DNA of 48,008 bases, taken from NCBI GenBank assembly GCA_045658645.1, contig JAZOVJ010000040.1, positions 1 through 48,008 on the forward strand, read 5' to 3'. The notes beneath the pieces were generated by a model. That model saw nothing but the letters and a program-made list of their open reading frames with translations. It searched no databases and was not told where the DNA came from. This document shows, one piece after another, positions 30,471 to 40,033 of the stretch (within the stretch, counting starts at the first letter, position 1; each line of letters opens with the position of its first letter). This DNA is from UBA1738 sp045658645. GTDB taxonomy: Bacteria; Bacillota; Clostridia; UBA1381. The translations under genes and the position numbers were made by a program.

Positions 30471-31850
30471 ATGTCAGCTTTTAGTCTTGAAAACTTAAAC
30501 CCAAATTCACATATACACTTTATAGGAATTGGCGGAATCAGTATGAGTGGTCTTGCACAGATAACTTTAAAAAACGGTTTTAAGGTTACCGGTTCTGACC
30601 GTTCAAAATCCCCTATTACCGACAAACTTGAAGGGCTTGGTGCTAAAGTATTTGAAGGTCACTGTGCTGAAAATGTGCTTGGTGCAAATCTTGTTGTTCA
30701 TACAGCAGCCGTTCACGATGATAATCCTGAAATTATTGAGGCAAAAGCAGAAGGTATTCCTCTTATTACCCGTGCAGAATTTTTGGGTGCTATTATGAAA
30801 ACCTATTCATATGCTGCCGGTATTGCAGGGACTCACGGCAAAACCACAACCACTTCTATGCTTGCTTATGCTTTGATTTATGGTGGACTTGACCCGACAG
30901 TCAGTGTTGGCGGTGAGCTTGATATTATAGATGGCAATATTAAGACAGGAGCTTCTCCATACTTTATTACAGAAGCTTGCGAATATACCAACAGTTTTTT
31001 GAGCTTTTTTCCAACCATTGCCGTTATAACCAATGTTGATGAAGACCATCTTGACTTTTTCTCAGGGATTGACGAAATTATTGAAAGCTTCAGAAACTAT
31101 GCTCTTTTAACCCTTGGTACAGGTTGCGTTATTGCCTCCGGTGAAGATGAAAATGTCTTAAAGGCACTTTCTGGGACAGGGCTTGACATAAAATACTACG
31201 GAATTGGCAAAGAATTTGAGTACCACGCCGAAAACCTTACTTTTAAAACAGGGTTTCCGTCATTTGAAATTCGTCATAATGATGAGCTTTTGTGCGAGGT
31301 AACACTACGTGTTCCCGGAAGACATAACGTTATGAACGCTCTTGCCGTTGCCGCTGTTTGTGACACATGGGGTCTTGACCCTGAACTTTATGCAAAAGGC
31401 ATTTGCGAGTTCCACGGTGCAAAGCGAAGATTTGAAAAAAAAGGCGAATTTGGCGGTGCTACCATTATGGACGATTACGCACATCATCCTACAGAAATTC
31501 AGGCAACCTTAAAATCTGCCAACGAATTTGAATATAACAAACTGTGGTGCATTTTCCAACCGCACACCTACACAAGAACCAAAACTCTCTGGAATGAGTT
31601 CTGCGAAAGCTTTGACAATGTTGACGAGCTTATAATAGCAGATATTTACGCTGCTCGTGAAAAGCCGGACGGCGTAACAAGTGCTGAAAATCTTGCAAAA
31701 GATATTGAAAAGCGAGGAGTTAAGGTACGATATATAGGAAGCTTATCTGAAATAGAAGATATGCTACGTGCAGAAATAAAACCGAATGATTTGGTGTTTA
31801 CTATGGGTGCCGGAAACGTTGTTAATATTGCAGATAACTTATGTAAATAA
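30471..31850 (+). CDS. murC: UDP-N-acetylmuramate-L-alanine ligase MurC
   Basis: A 459-aa Mur ligase that adds L-alanine to UDP-MurNAc using ATP. N-terminal Rossmann motif IGIGGISMSGLAQI (about 20-33), ATP P-loop GIAGTHGKTTTTSML (about 117-131), central EACEYTNSFLSFFPTIAVITNVDEDHLDFF, and C-terminal MDDYAHHPTEI. Full length. ATG at 30471 follows AGGAGGG about 8 nt upstream. Stands alone, outside a dcw cluster, ending at the terminator at 31856. Confidence 0.96.
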   Translation: MSAFSLENLNPNSHIHFIGIGGISMSGLAQITLKNGFKVTGSDRSKSPITDKLEGLGAKVFEGHCAENVLGANLVVHTAAVHDDNPEIIEAKAEGIPLITRAEFLGAIMKTYSYAAGIAGTHGKTTTTSMLAYALIYGGLDPTVSVGGELDIIDGNIKTGASPYFITEACEYTNSFLSFFPTIAVITNVDEDHLDFFSGIDEIIESFRNYALLTLGTGCVIASGEDENVLKALSGTGLDIKYYGIGKEFEYHAENLTFKTGFPSFEIRHNDELLCEVTLRVPGRHNVMNALAVAAVCDTWGLDPELYAKGICEFHGAKRRFEKKGEFGGATIMDDYAHHPTEIQATLKSANEFEYNKLWCIFQPHTYTRTKTLWNEFCESFDNVDELIIADIYAAREKPDGVTSAENLAKDIEKRGVKVRYIGSLSEIEDMLRAEIKPNDLVFTMGAGNVVNIADNLCK

Positions 31851-31855
31851 TTAAA

Positions 31856-31882
31856 AAAATCAGGGCTATTCGCCCTGATTTT
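31856..31882. terminator. Bidirectional terminator between murC and the DUF4330 gene
   Basis: Stem AAAATCAGGGC with GCCCTGATTTT, loop TATTC, A- and T-rich on both sides. It overlaps the stop codon of the convergent DUF4330-type gene. Confidence 0.9.
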
Positions 31883-32360
31883 CTATTTTTTCTACTTTTA
31901 TGATTTTACCCGAACAATTCGAGTACTTTGTGAACATATTTATGCTTGAGCCTACTGAAAGCTCTGTGTTCTCGCCAACAAAGTAACCACTGTCCGTATC
32001 CTTTCCTTCGCTTTCTAAAGTAACTTTTGCAACGTATCTTTCAGGCTTAAGTACTTTAACAGATTCCCCGTTTTCATTAATAAGCTGATTCACCATTTCC
32101 TCGAACTCAACATCGATAATTTCGCCGATTATATTTCCCTGTTTATCGGTAGCAATACCTTTTTTCTCCAAAGCATTTACGCTGTAGTTTCTTATGTCCT
32201 CTATTTCCACAACATAGGTGAAGTTAGCCTTTTGGTTAACATTTTCTGCTGCGATTGAAGTAAATCTTATTGTGATACCTAAAATCGCAAGAAATACAAT
32301 CAAAATAGCGGCAAGGTCAATTATATTTATTTTCCCGAAAATCTTTCCGTTCTTATCCAT
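31866..32360 (-). CDS. DUF4330-type membrane-anchored protein 1
   Basis: A 164-aa protein with a short cytoplasmic N-terminus ending GKINIIDL, one membrane helix (about residues 15-36) and an extracytoplasmic beta-rich domain. The FGKINIIDLAAILIV start is typical of DUF4330 proteins. Function unknown. The start is ATG 32360, with AAGGTG 7 nt upstream; a GTG two codons earlier is inside the spacer. Last gene of the polysaccharide operon, so it probably assists polymer assembly or export. The family call is moderate. Confidence 0.75.
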   Translation of the reverse strand: MDKNGKIFGKINIIDLAAILIVFLAILGITIRFTSIAAENVNQKANFTYVVEIEDIRNYSVNALEKKGIATDKQGNIIGEIIDVEFEEMVNQLINENGESVKVLKPERYVAKVTLESEGKDTDSGYFVGENTELSVGSSINMFTKYSNCSGKIIKVEKIENQGE

Positions 32361-32371
32361 TTTCACACACC

Positions 32372-32836
32372 TTACCTTTCTTCCACTTCAACAACGTAGC
32401 CTTTAATTGTGTAGCCTTTTCCGCATACCGGCATTTCTTCACCAACACGGATTGCCACATTTCCGTTTGCAATTTTTGTGTCCGAAATTTTTGCATCACA
32501 TTTTAAAAGTACTTTTACATCGCTTTTACCCTCAACTTCGTGAGTAAAATACATTCCTTTTCCTTCGTTAAGGCGCGATTCCCTATGCGGTTCTTCTGAT
32601 GCCCCCAAAACTGTTGCATAGGCTTCTTCAGAAAAGCTTATAGACACTTTTTCACCCTCTTTTACAACTTCAGAAACTCCTGCATCTGTTCTTGTTGCAA
32701 GGACAGTGAAATAGACCTCTTTTGTTTCTCCTCCATTGATGTTTCCGCCTAATACTTTAATTCCTATCACGATTACCGCAAGAAGAACTACTATAATTCC
32801 TGCATCAATTATGGTAAATTTTGTTTTTTTCATCAT
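32372..32836 (-). CDS. DUF4330-type membrane-anchored protein 2
   Basis: A 154-aa protein built like its neighbour: MMKKTKFTIIDAGIIVVLLAVIVIGIKVLGG gives a single N-terminal helix (about 9-30) preceded by an IID motif, then a soluble beta-rich domain with EVYFTVLATRTDAGVSE and ending YTIKGYVVEVEE. The pair looks like a diverged tandem duplication, with low identity outside the N-terminus. Overlaps the glycosyltransferase stop by ATGA. Function unknown. Confidence 0.68.
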   Translation of the reverse strand: MMKKTKFTIIDAGIIVVLLAVIVIGIKVLGGNINGGETKEVYFTVLATRTDAGVSEVVKEGEKVSISFSEEAYATVLGASEEPHRESRLNEGKGMYFTHEVEGKSDVKVLLKCDAKISDTKIANGNVAIRVGEEMPVCGKGYTIKGYVVEVEER

Positions 32837-33945
32837 TTTTTACCTCCTATCGCTTTTCCGTAAACTCTTTCTGTATTCCTAACCATTGCCTGAGCCGTAA
32901 AAGTTTCATCAAAAATCTTTTTACTTCCAAGGCTTAATACTTCATAAAGCTCTTCATTATTCAAAAGAAGTTCAAGTCCGTCTCTTAACGCCTTTGCGTT
33001 CTTCTTTTTAACCACAAAACCGTTTTTGCCCGACTTGATTACTCCCGGATTTCCGCCAAAGTTTGATACAACTGCCGGAATTCCGAGGCTCATTCCTTCC
33101 AAAAGTGACAGGCTTGTTGCCTCTGTTCCAAAGGATGCATTCACCTGGATATACGTTATATTCATAAGCTTGTCCACATCCGTTAAAAAACCTGTGAAAA
33201 TAATATCCTCTTCTCTTCCAAGCTCTTTTACCTTGTTTTTTAAGTGTTCTTCATAGCTTCCTGTTCCTGCTATTACGAACTTTGCCTTGCATCCCTCTTT
33301 TAAAAGCATATCAGCAGCTTCTATAAAATAGTCGTGACCTTTTATTTCCTCAAGCCTTGCAACTATTGATACTACCTTTTCGCCGGGTGCAATTCCAAAT
33401 CGTTCATATATTTCGTTCTTATTTTCGCAAGGTATTAAAGGATAAACACCGTTTAAAATTACATCAATTTTCTTTTCTTTTATGCCTGTGTCTGTAAGAT
33501 TGTCCTTTGCTGCTTCTGCAACGGCAATAATTCTGTCAGAAAAGAAATTATTTACCATTCCGTTAACCAATTTCCCAATCCCGTGAGAAATAGCTTTTGC
33601 CGGAGGGAAAACAGAGTGACGTGTATATACAACCTTACACCCCGACAAGCGTGCCGCAATTCTTGCTGACATACTTGCATGGGTATGGACAATATCAGGC
33701 TTTTCTTTACTGAATATTTTTTTAAGTATTTTTATAGCTGAAAAGTCAAGAGATTTATCGGCTATACCTTCAACCTCTGTTATTTTAATGCCCAGCTTTT
33801 CGATTTCAGGTTTCAAAAGGCTGTTTTCCGGCAAAATAACAGACACATCGAATTTCGTTCTGTCAAGTTCCTTTAAAAGTATCAAAAGAACTCTACCTGC
33901 ACCGCCTATATTGGTATCTGTGGAAACCTCTATTACCTTTATCAT
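32833..33945 (-). CDS. GT4-family glycosyltransferase
   Basis: A 370-aa GT-B glycosyltransferase. The N-terminal domain starts MIKVIEVSTDTNIGGAGRVLLILLKEL. The C-terminal nucleotide-sugar domain has VSIVARLEEIKGHDYFIEAADML, FTGFLTDV and the retaining motif ASFGTEATSLSLLEGMSLGIPAVVS. Likely adds a sugar to a lipid-linked wall polymer at the inner membrane face. Overlaps its neighbours by 4 nt on both sides, so it belongs to the csaB-murJ operon. Confidence 0.9.
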   Translation of the reverse strand: MIKVIEVSTDTNIGGAGRVLLILLKELDRTKFDVSVILPENSLLKPEIEKLGIKITEVEGIADKSLDFSAIKILKKIFSKEKPDIVHTHASMSARIAARLSGCKVVYTRHSVFPPAKAISHGIGKLVNGMVNNFFSDRIIAVAEAAKDNLTDTGIKEKKIDVILNGVYPLIPCENKNEIYERFGIAPGEKVVSIVARLEEIKGHDYFIEAADMLLKEGCKAKFVIAGTGSYEEHLKNKVKELGREEDIIFTGFLTDVDKLMNITYIQVNASFGTEATSLSLLEGMSLGIPAVVSNFGGNPGVIKSGKNGFVVKKKNAKALRDGLELLLNNEELYEVLSLGSKKIFDETFTAQAMVRNTERVYGKAIGGKK

Positions 33946-35771
33946 TTTTCTTCTCCTTTACACACCTTTAATGCAACACCTAAAGCCAAAATCATAAAGA
34001 ACATAGCCATCATACGATAGTTATAGAACGTATAGTCAAACATACTTTGCAATAAAAATCCGCATACGCCGCATCCAATCGCAAGAGCACTCACTGAATC
34101 TATACTGCTTTTTTCAGATGTTCTGAATACGGATGATACCTTTCTTAAAAAAGTTACCATCATTCCCAAAAATATCAAAAGCGTACCAAAACCGCCCTCT
34201 ACCACAAGTTGCAAGAAGGTGTTATGTGCATGAGGTGCTATAATTCCTATATAGGAATAAACAGGGTATACCGTTCTGAATGCCCCCTCTCCCATTCCTA
34301 TTCCGCCAATCCAGAAATCGCGAAGCATTCTGAATGTTCCTTTCCATATGAACACACGATATGATGTTGATGAGTCCTCAAGGTCTCCGACACTCATCAT
34401 TCTTTCAATCATAGTCTCCGGCATAACAAACGGAACTGCCAGCAGAAGAATCGGTATAACCGCCCAAAGTTTTCCGTTATAAAATGTGACAAATATTGCG
34501 GCGGCAAGGATAAGTCCCAGCCAGCAGCCTCTTGATTGCGTAAATACCATACACAATGCGCCAAGCAGGAAAACTACACCATATGTCACTCTTTCAAGTC
34601 CGCAGCTTTCCTTTTTAAGCATAAATATTGCCGCAATCGGTATTAAAAGAAGCAGATACTCGCCCAGAACGTTAGGGTTCTCCATAGTGGAATATGCTCG
34701 CATTGTTGCTTCTTCGAACATTTCCTCGTCTATCCATGCATTTGTTGTGTTCCAGCCAAATATATACTGAAGTATTCCGTACACTGAAACTACCGCCCCT
34801 GCAATCACAAACACTCTCAAAAGCGCATATACCTGCTCTTTTGTTCTCACAGTGTTTATGATAACAAAGAAAAATCCTGCAAATACAAGATACATTGCCC
34901 ATACCATAAGACTTTTTACAGGTGAGAAAGAGAATAGAGAAGATGCAAATAGAATTAAAAGGAAAATTCCAATTCCTATTCCGTCCTTTCGCCATTTAAA
35001 ATCAGGGGTTATAATTGCCTTAACAAAAAATGATATTGTCGTCAGAATGCAAATTCCTGCAAGTACCATTGTCGGAACAAAAGGTGCTGCGAAAACCGCT
35101 CCGAAAACGCCAACAACCGGATATGTCATTACAGCTATAAGTCCTGTAACGCCCACAACCAAAACAGCTCCTAAAATCGGCGGTAACACGCCTAATATAA
35201 GTCCTGTTAAAAGTGCAATAACAAGCGATTTTACAGTACCTATATATTCTTTTTTATAGCAATCCGAAATGTTTACGTTAAGACCTGCTGCTTTTTTATC
35301 AAATGCCACAAGCTTACTTGTGTCAAAGAAATCGGTAATATTGTAATCTGTAAGCAAAAGCAACAGTCCCAAAACGCCGACACATAGTACTGCTATGCTT
35401 AAATCCATAGCAATTTTTACAAGTATAGCACCAAGCATCATACATCCCAAAAACCTTGTGTTAAGTGCCAAAATATTGTTCATAAATGTGCGTGCAAGGT
35501 CAAGGATAAAGCTTTTTTCAATCCTTTTTAAAATCCATCCACCAATTTTTTTATTAAAGAATTCAAAAATTCCGATTGGAAAATACATTATCTTATAAAA
35601 GGCATTCTGCTTAGGCTCTTTTTTCAAAAGCGAAATTATCCCGCTTTTATTCCACCAATTCGAAAAACAACTGTGTACTTTGGTTATTATTCTATAAAGT
35701 CCGCTATCTTTAAAAAGCAAGGTGAGTTTTCCCCAAAAACCAACTATCAGTGATACAATCATACTGTTCAT
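33942..35771 (-). CDS. O-antigen ligase/polymerase-like membrane protein (Wzy_C)
   Basis: A 609-aa polytopic protein with a Wzy_C/O-antigen-ligase domain in its second half (about 310-520): YSTMENPNVLGEYLLLLIPIAAI, VFTQSRGCWLGLILAA and the periplasmic loop ending PHAHNTFLQLVVEGGFG, with the conserved histidine region. The first 300 residues include extra helices and a cytoplasmic N-terminus. In Gram-positive anaerobes such proteins probably polymerise or ligate a secondary wall polysaccharide and do not act on LPS. Overlaps murJ and the GT4 gene by 4 nt. Confidence 0.85.
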   Translation of the reverse strand: MNSMIVSLIVGFWGKLTLLFKDSGLYRIITKVHSCFSNWWNKSGIISLLKKEPKQNAFYKIMYFPIGIFEFFNKKIGGWILKRIEKSFILDLARTFMNNILALNTRFLGCMMLGAILVKIAMDLSIAVLCVGVLGLLLLLTDYNITDFFDTSKLVAFDKKAAGLNVNISDCYKKEYIGTVKSLVIALLTGLILGVLPPILGAVLVVGVTGLIAVMTYPVVGVFGAVFAAPFVPTMVLAGICILTTISFFVKAIITPDFKWRKDGIGIGIFLLILFASSLFSFSPVKSLMVWAMYLVFAGFFFVIINTVRTKEQVYALLRVFVIAGAVVSVYGILQYIFGWNTTNAWIDEEMFEEATMRAYSTMENPNVLGEYLLLLIPIAAIFMLKKESCGLERVTYGVVFLLGALCMVFTQSRGCWLGLILAAAIFVTFYNGKLWAVIPILLLAVPFVMPETMIERMMSVGDLEDSSTSYRVFIWKGTFRMLRDFWIGGIGMGEGAFRTVYPVYSYIGIIAPHAHNTFLQLVVEGGFGTLLIFLGMMVTFLRKVSSVFRTSEKSSIDSVSALAIGCGVCGFLLQSMFDYTFYNYRMMAMFFMILALGVALKVCKGEEK

Positions 35772-37309
35772 TTGTTTTTTACCCCCTTTATAAAGTCAAG
35801 TAATATGTTTACCCTAAACGCAAGACAGAACCCGATATAGCATACAGCGCCAAAAATTCCTGATACTCCGCCGATTATTATTCCGCCCAAAAATCCCATT
35901 TCTATCTTCTCTAAAAGCACTGAGCTTATTAAATACATACCAGCCGCCATTATTATGCTTGATACAAGGATTTTTGTAATATCTTTTCTGTCGTCTTTTT
36001 CAAATACCCTCTTATAGTGTCTTTTTATGCATATATAGTTAAGTACCGCATTAACCGTTGAGCCACAAGCTGTTGCAATCGCAAGACCCGAAATACCCAT
36101 ACCATCTGCTAAAAGGTATGCTACAACAATATTTGCGACCATTGAAATGAGTGCATTTATCATCGGTGTTTTTGAGTTCTGCATTGAGAAGAACGTTTTA
36201 GAAAGTATCTCGTTATACGCCATTCCTATCATACCGATGGAATAACAGGAAAGTGCTGTGCCAGTCCTTATGGTATCCTCCAGAATAAAGTCACCATGCT
36301 GATAAAGTATTGCGATAATAGGCTTTGAAAGTACTGTGAACACTGCCATGACAGGCAAAATTACAAAAGTCACAAGTTTTAGTGACATAACAAGCATCTG
36401 TTTTGCCTCATCTCCCTTTCCCGACACATTTGCACGTGACATCTTCGGGAACATAAGATTCGTTATAACAAATGAAAAAACACCCGTTATAACAAGGTAG
36501 AGTCTGTTGGCATATTCTAAAGATGAAACTCCTTTATATATGCCTGATGCAAGGCGTGTATTCACGATTGTATAAAGCGGTTGCACCCACGTACTTATAA
36601 GCATAGGAAGTGCGAGTTTCATTGCACTTTGTATGTTTTTATCCTTGAAATTAAGACGTGGTCTGAATTTGTAATTAAACCGTATGAGTGACGGGACTTG
36701 AATTACCACCTGAAGCCCCCAAGCTAAAAGCATGGTAACAGAAAGACCGTAAACGCCGAATTTCTTACCGAAAAGAGCAAAGTAAACTATTACCGCAAGG
36801 TTAGACACAAGGCTCATTATGGCAGGAATATTAAACTCTCCAAAGGATTGAAGAATTCCCACAAAAGAAAATGCAAGTCCTGTAAAAATTATCATTGGGA
36901 ACATTATCATTGTAAGCTCTTTTGCAAGATTATGGGTCACACTGTCAAAATCAGGCGCCATAAAGGTTATTAGGTTATCTGCAAAAACTATTCCCAAAAT
37001 AGCAATAAACCCTGAAATCAACAGTACCATTCCTATAAATCGGTTGGCAAATTCCAGAGCTTTTTCTTTGTCTTTTTTTTCTAAAACGGAGTTGAAAACA
37101 GGAATAAATGCAGCAGAAATAACGCCGCCGATAACTATGTCAAACAATGTTGTCGGAAGACGTGTCGCCGTCATATAAGCATCTGCTTCAATTCCTGTTC
37201 CGAAAAATGCCGCAATCAGCATATCACGTGCAAGCCCCAGAGCCTTTGCCATAAAGGTTGCAACCGCCATAAAACCTGCTGTCTTCAGCATTTTTTTAGA
37301 GTTCTCCAT
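35768..37309 (-). CDS. murJ: MurJ/MviN-family lipid-linked oligosaccharide flippase
   Basis: A 513-aa MOP-superfamily flippase with about 14 helices. It begins KMLKTAGFMAVATFMAKALGLARDMLIAAFFGTGIEADAYMTATRLPTTLFDIV, with the charged residues typical of MurJ, and contains ISTWVQPLYTIVNTRLASGI. It may flip lipid II or, given its place in the csaB operon, a lipid-linked wall-polymer unit. Starts directly after the csaB stop and overlaps the ligase gene by 4 nt (ATGA). Confidence 0.9.
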   Translation of the reverse strand: MENSKKMLKTAGFMAVATFMAKALGLARDMLIAAFFGTGIEADAYMTATRLPTTLFDIVIGGVISAAFIPVFNSVLEKKDKEKALEFANRFIGMVLLISGFIAILGIVFADNLITFMAPDFDSVTHNLAKELTMIMFPMIIFTGLAFSFVGILQSFGEFNIPAIMSLVSNLAVIVYFALFGKKFGVYGLSVTMLLAWGLQVVIQVPSLIRFNYKFRPRLNFKDKNIQSAMKLALPMLISTWVQPLYTIVNTRLASGIYKGVSSLEYANRLYLVITGVFSFVITNLMFPKMSRANVSGKGDEAKQMLVMSLKLVTFVILPVMAVFTVLSKPIIAILYQHGDFILEDTIRTGTALSCYSIGMIGMAYNEILSKTFFSMQNSKTPMINALISMVANIVVAYLLADGMGISGLAIATACGSTVNAVLNYICIKRHYKRVFEKDDRKDITKILVSSIIMAAGMYLISSVLLEKIEMGFLGGIIIGGVSGIFGAVCYIGFCLAFRVNILLDFIKGVKNK

Positions 37310-38404
37310 TTATCTTTTTCCTCCACCCAAAAGGTCTTTTAAAAGTTCAGCATTTTCTCTTGCCTTATTCTGCATAAGGCGGGCATTGAATTTTAGATGT
37401 GATTTTATGCTGTCATAATCCCCGCATACCTTATCAAGATATTCGCAAAGCTTTTCCTTTGTTATATCTTCTGTGCTTATATAGTTTTCTTCACCGATAT
37501 ATTCCAGAAAACCGTTCACTTTAGGGTCATACACAATACCAATAACCGGCACATTACAGCTTGCCGCATAAATCAGAGTATGCAATCTCATACCAAGGCA
37601 AATTTTCATTTTTTTGATTAGCGAAAGCATAGACGCTGCCTGATAATTTGTACCGATAACCACACCCTTATTTTTCATCTTGTTTTTAATTGATGCCGCA
37701 ATCCCGTAATCAACTCGTTGCTGCATTGGTAAAAATACAGTAAAAAGTCCGTGCTTATCATAAGCATAATCACAAAAATCAGCTATCATCTGCTCAAAAT
37801 TCGGAGGGTTGCCTTTTGCACGTCTTACAGAAACACAAAGAATTTCCTTGTCCTTTGGAATTCCGTAATTTTCAAATATGCCATCTCCCGTTTCGTTTGC
37901 ATCAATTAAAAATGCAGGGTCTGCTGTCAAATGAATGCTTGGCTTTGTAACCCCGATTCGCTCAAGTTCCTTCTGAGAAATTTCGTCACGAAGTGTTATA
38001 AGATCAACCTCATTTAACACATTTTTTGTAGTTTCTATATTCTTAAAAGATTTTAAAGGTCCGATGCCGTTAGCATATAGCATAACCTTTTTCTTAAACA
38101 GTTTTGCAAGCTTTATTATTGACAAATAGTAGTACAATGATTTTGTACTGGTCGCATCCTGAATAAGAGTGCCGCCGCCCGAAATCAAAACATCACAGTT
38201 TGCAATCGCATATATAACTGAGAAAACGTTGTATCTGTATACAGCGTTTGTTTTATAGATACGTTTTGTATCCTTAGGTGAATTTGAAAGCACAGTTATC
38301 TGAGCATTCCCATAAACAGAGTGTATGTTTTCAACAATAGCCGCCAAAAGAGCATCGTCACCGCTGTTGTTAAAGCCGTAATAGCCGGAAACCACTATTT
38401 TCAT
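37310..38404 (-). CDS. csaB: Polysaccharide pyruvyl transferase CsaB
   Basis: A 364-aa pyruvyltransferase starting MKIVVSGYYGFNNSGDDALLAAIVENI, the CsaB signature, with LISGGGTLIQDATSTKSLYYYLSII, LRDEISQKELERIGV and the C-terminal MRLHTLIYAASCNVPVIGIVYDPKVNGFLEYIG. CsaB adds ketal-linked pyruvate to secondary cell-wall polymer so that SLH-domain proteins can bind. This fits the SLH protein at 41910. Overlaps the upstream GT4 gene by 4 nt and touches murJ. Confidence 0.92.
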   Translation of the reverse strand: MKIVVSGYYGFNNSGDDALLAAIVENIHSVYGNAQITVLSNSPKDTKRIYKTNAVYRYNVFSVIYAIANCDVLISGGGTLIQDATSTKSLYYYLSIIKLAKLFKKKVMLYANGIGPLKSFKNIETTKNVLNEVDLITLRDEISQKELERIGVTKPSIHLTADPAFLIDANETGDGIFENYGIPKDKEILCVSVRRAKGNPPNFEQMIADFCDYAYDKHGLFTVFLPMQQRVDYGIAASIKNKMKNKGVVIGTNYQAASMLSLIKKMKICLGMRLHTLIYAASCNVPVIGIVYDPKVNGFLEYIGEENYISTEDITKEKLCEYLDKVCGDYDSIKSHLKFNARLMQNKARENAELLKDLLGGGKR

Positions 38405-39522
38405 ACTTTATCCCCCATTACTTCTTCATAAACCTTCTCCGCATCGTCCGCCATACGCTTTACAGAATAGTGCTTCACAACAATTTCTCTTCCGTATTGT
38501 CCAAGCTTTTCCTGGTCTTCTTCCCAAAGGCCGAAAAATGCACCGATATCCTGTGCCAGAAGGTCGGTTGTAGACATTTCGCAGCCTCTTAAACAGAAGT
38601 TAGTTTCAAGGCATACATCCAGCTTGTCCTCTGAAAACAAGCCCACATATCCTTCGTTACCTGCAATTATTGTAGGCTTTTCGGACGCCATCGCCTCTAA
38701 AGCTGCGCGGGAAACGCCAACGAAAAGCTTTGCCGGTGCAACAAGCTTGTCTATATCGACTCTTGCTCCTGCAAGCATTATTGCATCACGTCCCAGCTTA
38801 TTATTGGCTTCAAATGCTTCTTTTTTGACGTTTTCAAAGTCATCACCGTCACCAGCTATTATACACTTTAAGTTCTCAACAATATTATCAAGCCTTACCA
38901 CCGACTCAATAAGCTGATGCGCTACAAGGCTTCTTGACTGGTCCATACGGCTTACGTAAACAACCAGATTATCTTCTTCTTTAATTTCAAATTCGTCCAT
39001 AACCGGCTTTTTGTCGGTATCTTTTGAGAATTTTTCCACATCAATTCCGTTAACTGTAACTGTAATATCTTTCTCCGGCATCTTATAGTTCTTCATAAGA
39101 TATTCCTTTATATCTTCAGATACCGCAAGAGCTTTTTGACCCCAGTCAGTTAAATATTTAAGACCAAACCGTGTATCAAAAATCCAGTGTGCTGTTGTTA
39201 CAAACGGGAATTTCATTTTTTTATGAAGTTTTCCAAGTATAAAAGACGAAATTCTTGTGTGAGAGTGAACTAGGTCAATCTTTTCGTTTTCTATTATATT
39301 TTTCAGTATCTTTTTAGCCGCCAGCATATCGTTAGGCTTTTTACTGTGAAGCGGTGCTTCGTAGTGCTTGATACCTGCTGCTTCAAGTTCAGCCTGATAC
39401 ACTCCTCCGCGTGATACTATAACTATATTATGTCCTCTTCTTTTGAGTTCCTTTGAAAGCTCTACAACGTGAGTTTCTGCACCACCGATGTCAAGCTGCA
39501 TTAACGCCATTAATATATTCAT
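38401..39522 (-). CDS. GT4-family glycosyltransferase, first gene of the csaB operon
   Basis: A 373-aa GT-B enzyme: MNILMALMQLDIGGAETHVVELSKELKRRGH opens the acceptor domain, VVYVSRMDQSRS and LFVGVSRAALEAMASEKPTIIAGNEGYVG mark the nucleotide-sugar domain. The second half is somewhat divergent from standard GT4 (ALEAMA in place of the usual EG.G.A), but the fold is clear. The start is ATG 39522, with GGAGGAG about 9 nt upstream. An earlier in-frame ATG at 39540 overlaps the transcription start and has no SD. Confidence 0.86.
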   Translation of the reverse strand: MNILMALMQLDIGGAETHVVELSKELKRRGHNIVIVSRGGVYQAELEAAGIKHYEAPLHSKKPNDMLAAKKILKNIIENEKIDLVHSHTRISSFILGKLHKKMKFPFVTTAHWIFDTRFGLKYLTDWGQKALAVSEDIKEYLMKNYKMPEKDITVTVNGIDVEKFSKDTDKKPVMDEFEIKEEDNLVVYVSRMDQSRSLVAHQLIESVVRLDNIVENLKCIIAGDGDDFENVKKEAFEANNKLGRDAIMLAGARVDIDKLVAPAKLFVGVSRAALEAMASEKPTIIAGNEGYVGLFSEDKLDVCLETNFCLRGCEMSTTDLLAQDIGAFFGLWEEDQEKLGQYGREIVVKHYSVKRMADDAEKVYEEVMGDKV

Positions 39523-39545
39523 TTTCTCACTCTCCTCCATTATCT

Positions 39546-39574
39546 ATTATACTTTAATCTGCAAAAAAGAGCAA
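39546..39574 (-). promoter_or_regulatory. Promoter of the csaB polysaccharide operon
   Basis: Minus strand: TTGCTC, 17-nt spacer, TATAAT. Transcription should begin near 39539, so the leader is short. No terminator is seen between it and dtd upstream. Confidence 0.65.
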
Positions 39575-39589
39575 GGAAAAATATAACAA

Positions 39590-40033
39590 TTATTCCTTAC
39601 TGTCTATGATTAGCGTCACCGGTCCGTCATTTTCCAGAAGTACCTGCATATCTGCGCCAAAACTTCCGGTTTCTACTACCTCTATTTTTGTCTTTAGGTA
39701 GTTAACAAATCCTTCGTACATTCTTTCTGCAAAATCAGGTTTTCCTGCTCCGGTAAAATTCGGCCGTCTTCCTTTTTTGCAGTCGCCATAAAGGGTGAAC
39801 TGGCTAACCACTAAAATTTCACCTGAAACATCCTCCAGTGATAGGTTCATCTTGTCGTTTTCATCTGTAAATATACGAAGTCCCGCGATTTTGTCTGCCA
39901 GCCACTTCATATCGGCTTCTGTATCATCATCGCATACGCCCAGAAGAACTAAAAGTCCTTTCCCAATCTTTCCTATAACCTCGCCGTCAACTGTTACAGA
40001 TGCAGAATTTACTCTTTGTATAACACTTCTCAC
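39590..40033 (-). CDS. dtd: D-aminoacyl-tRNA deacylase
   Basis: A 147-aa DTD that removes D-amino acids or glycine mischarged on tRNA. Signatures: RSVIQRVNSASVTVDGEVIGKIGKGLLVLLGV, the cross-subunit motif VVSQFTLYGDCKKGRRPNF and NDGPVTLIID. The start is GTG 40033, with GGAGGG 6 nt upstream and a 4-nt GTGA overlap with the ABC-F stop. An ATG at 40048 is in the SD region. Unlike many Firmicutes, it is not next to relA. Confidence 0.94.
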   Translation of the reverse strand: MRSVIQRVNSASVTVDGEVIGKIGKGLLVLLGVCDDDTEADMKWLADKIAGLRIFTDENDKMNLSLEDVSGEILVVSQFTLYGDCKKGRRPNFTGAGKPDFAERMYEGFVNYLKTKIEVVETGSFGADMQVLLENDGPVTLIIDSKE

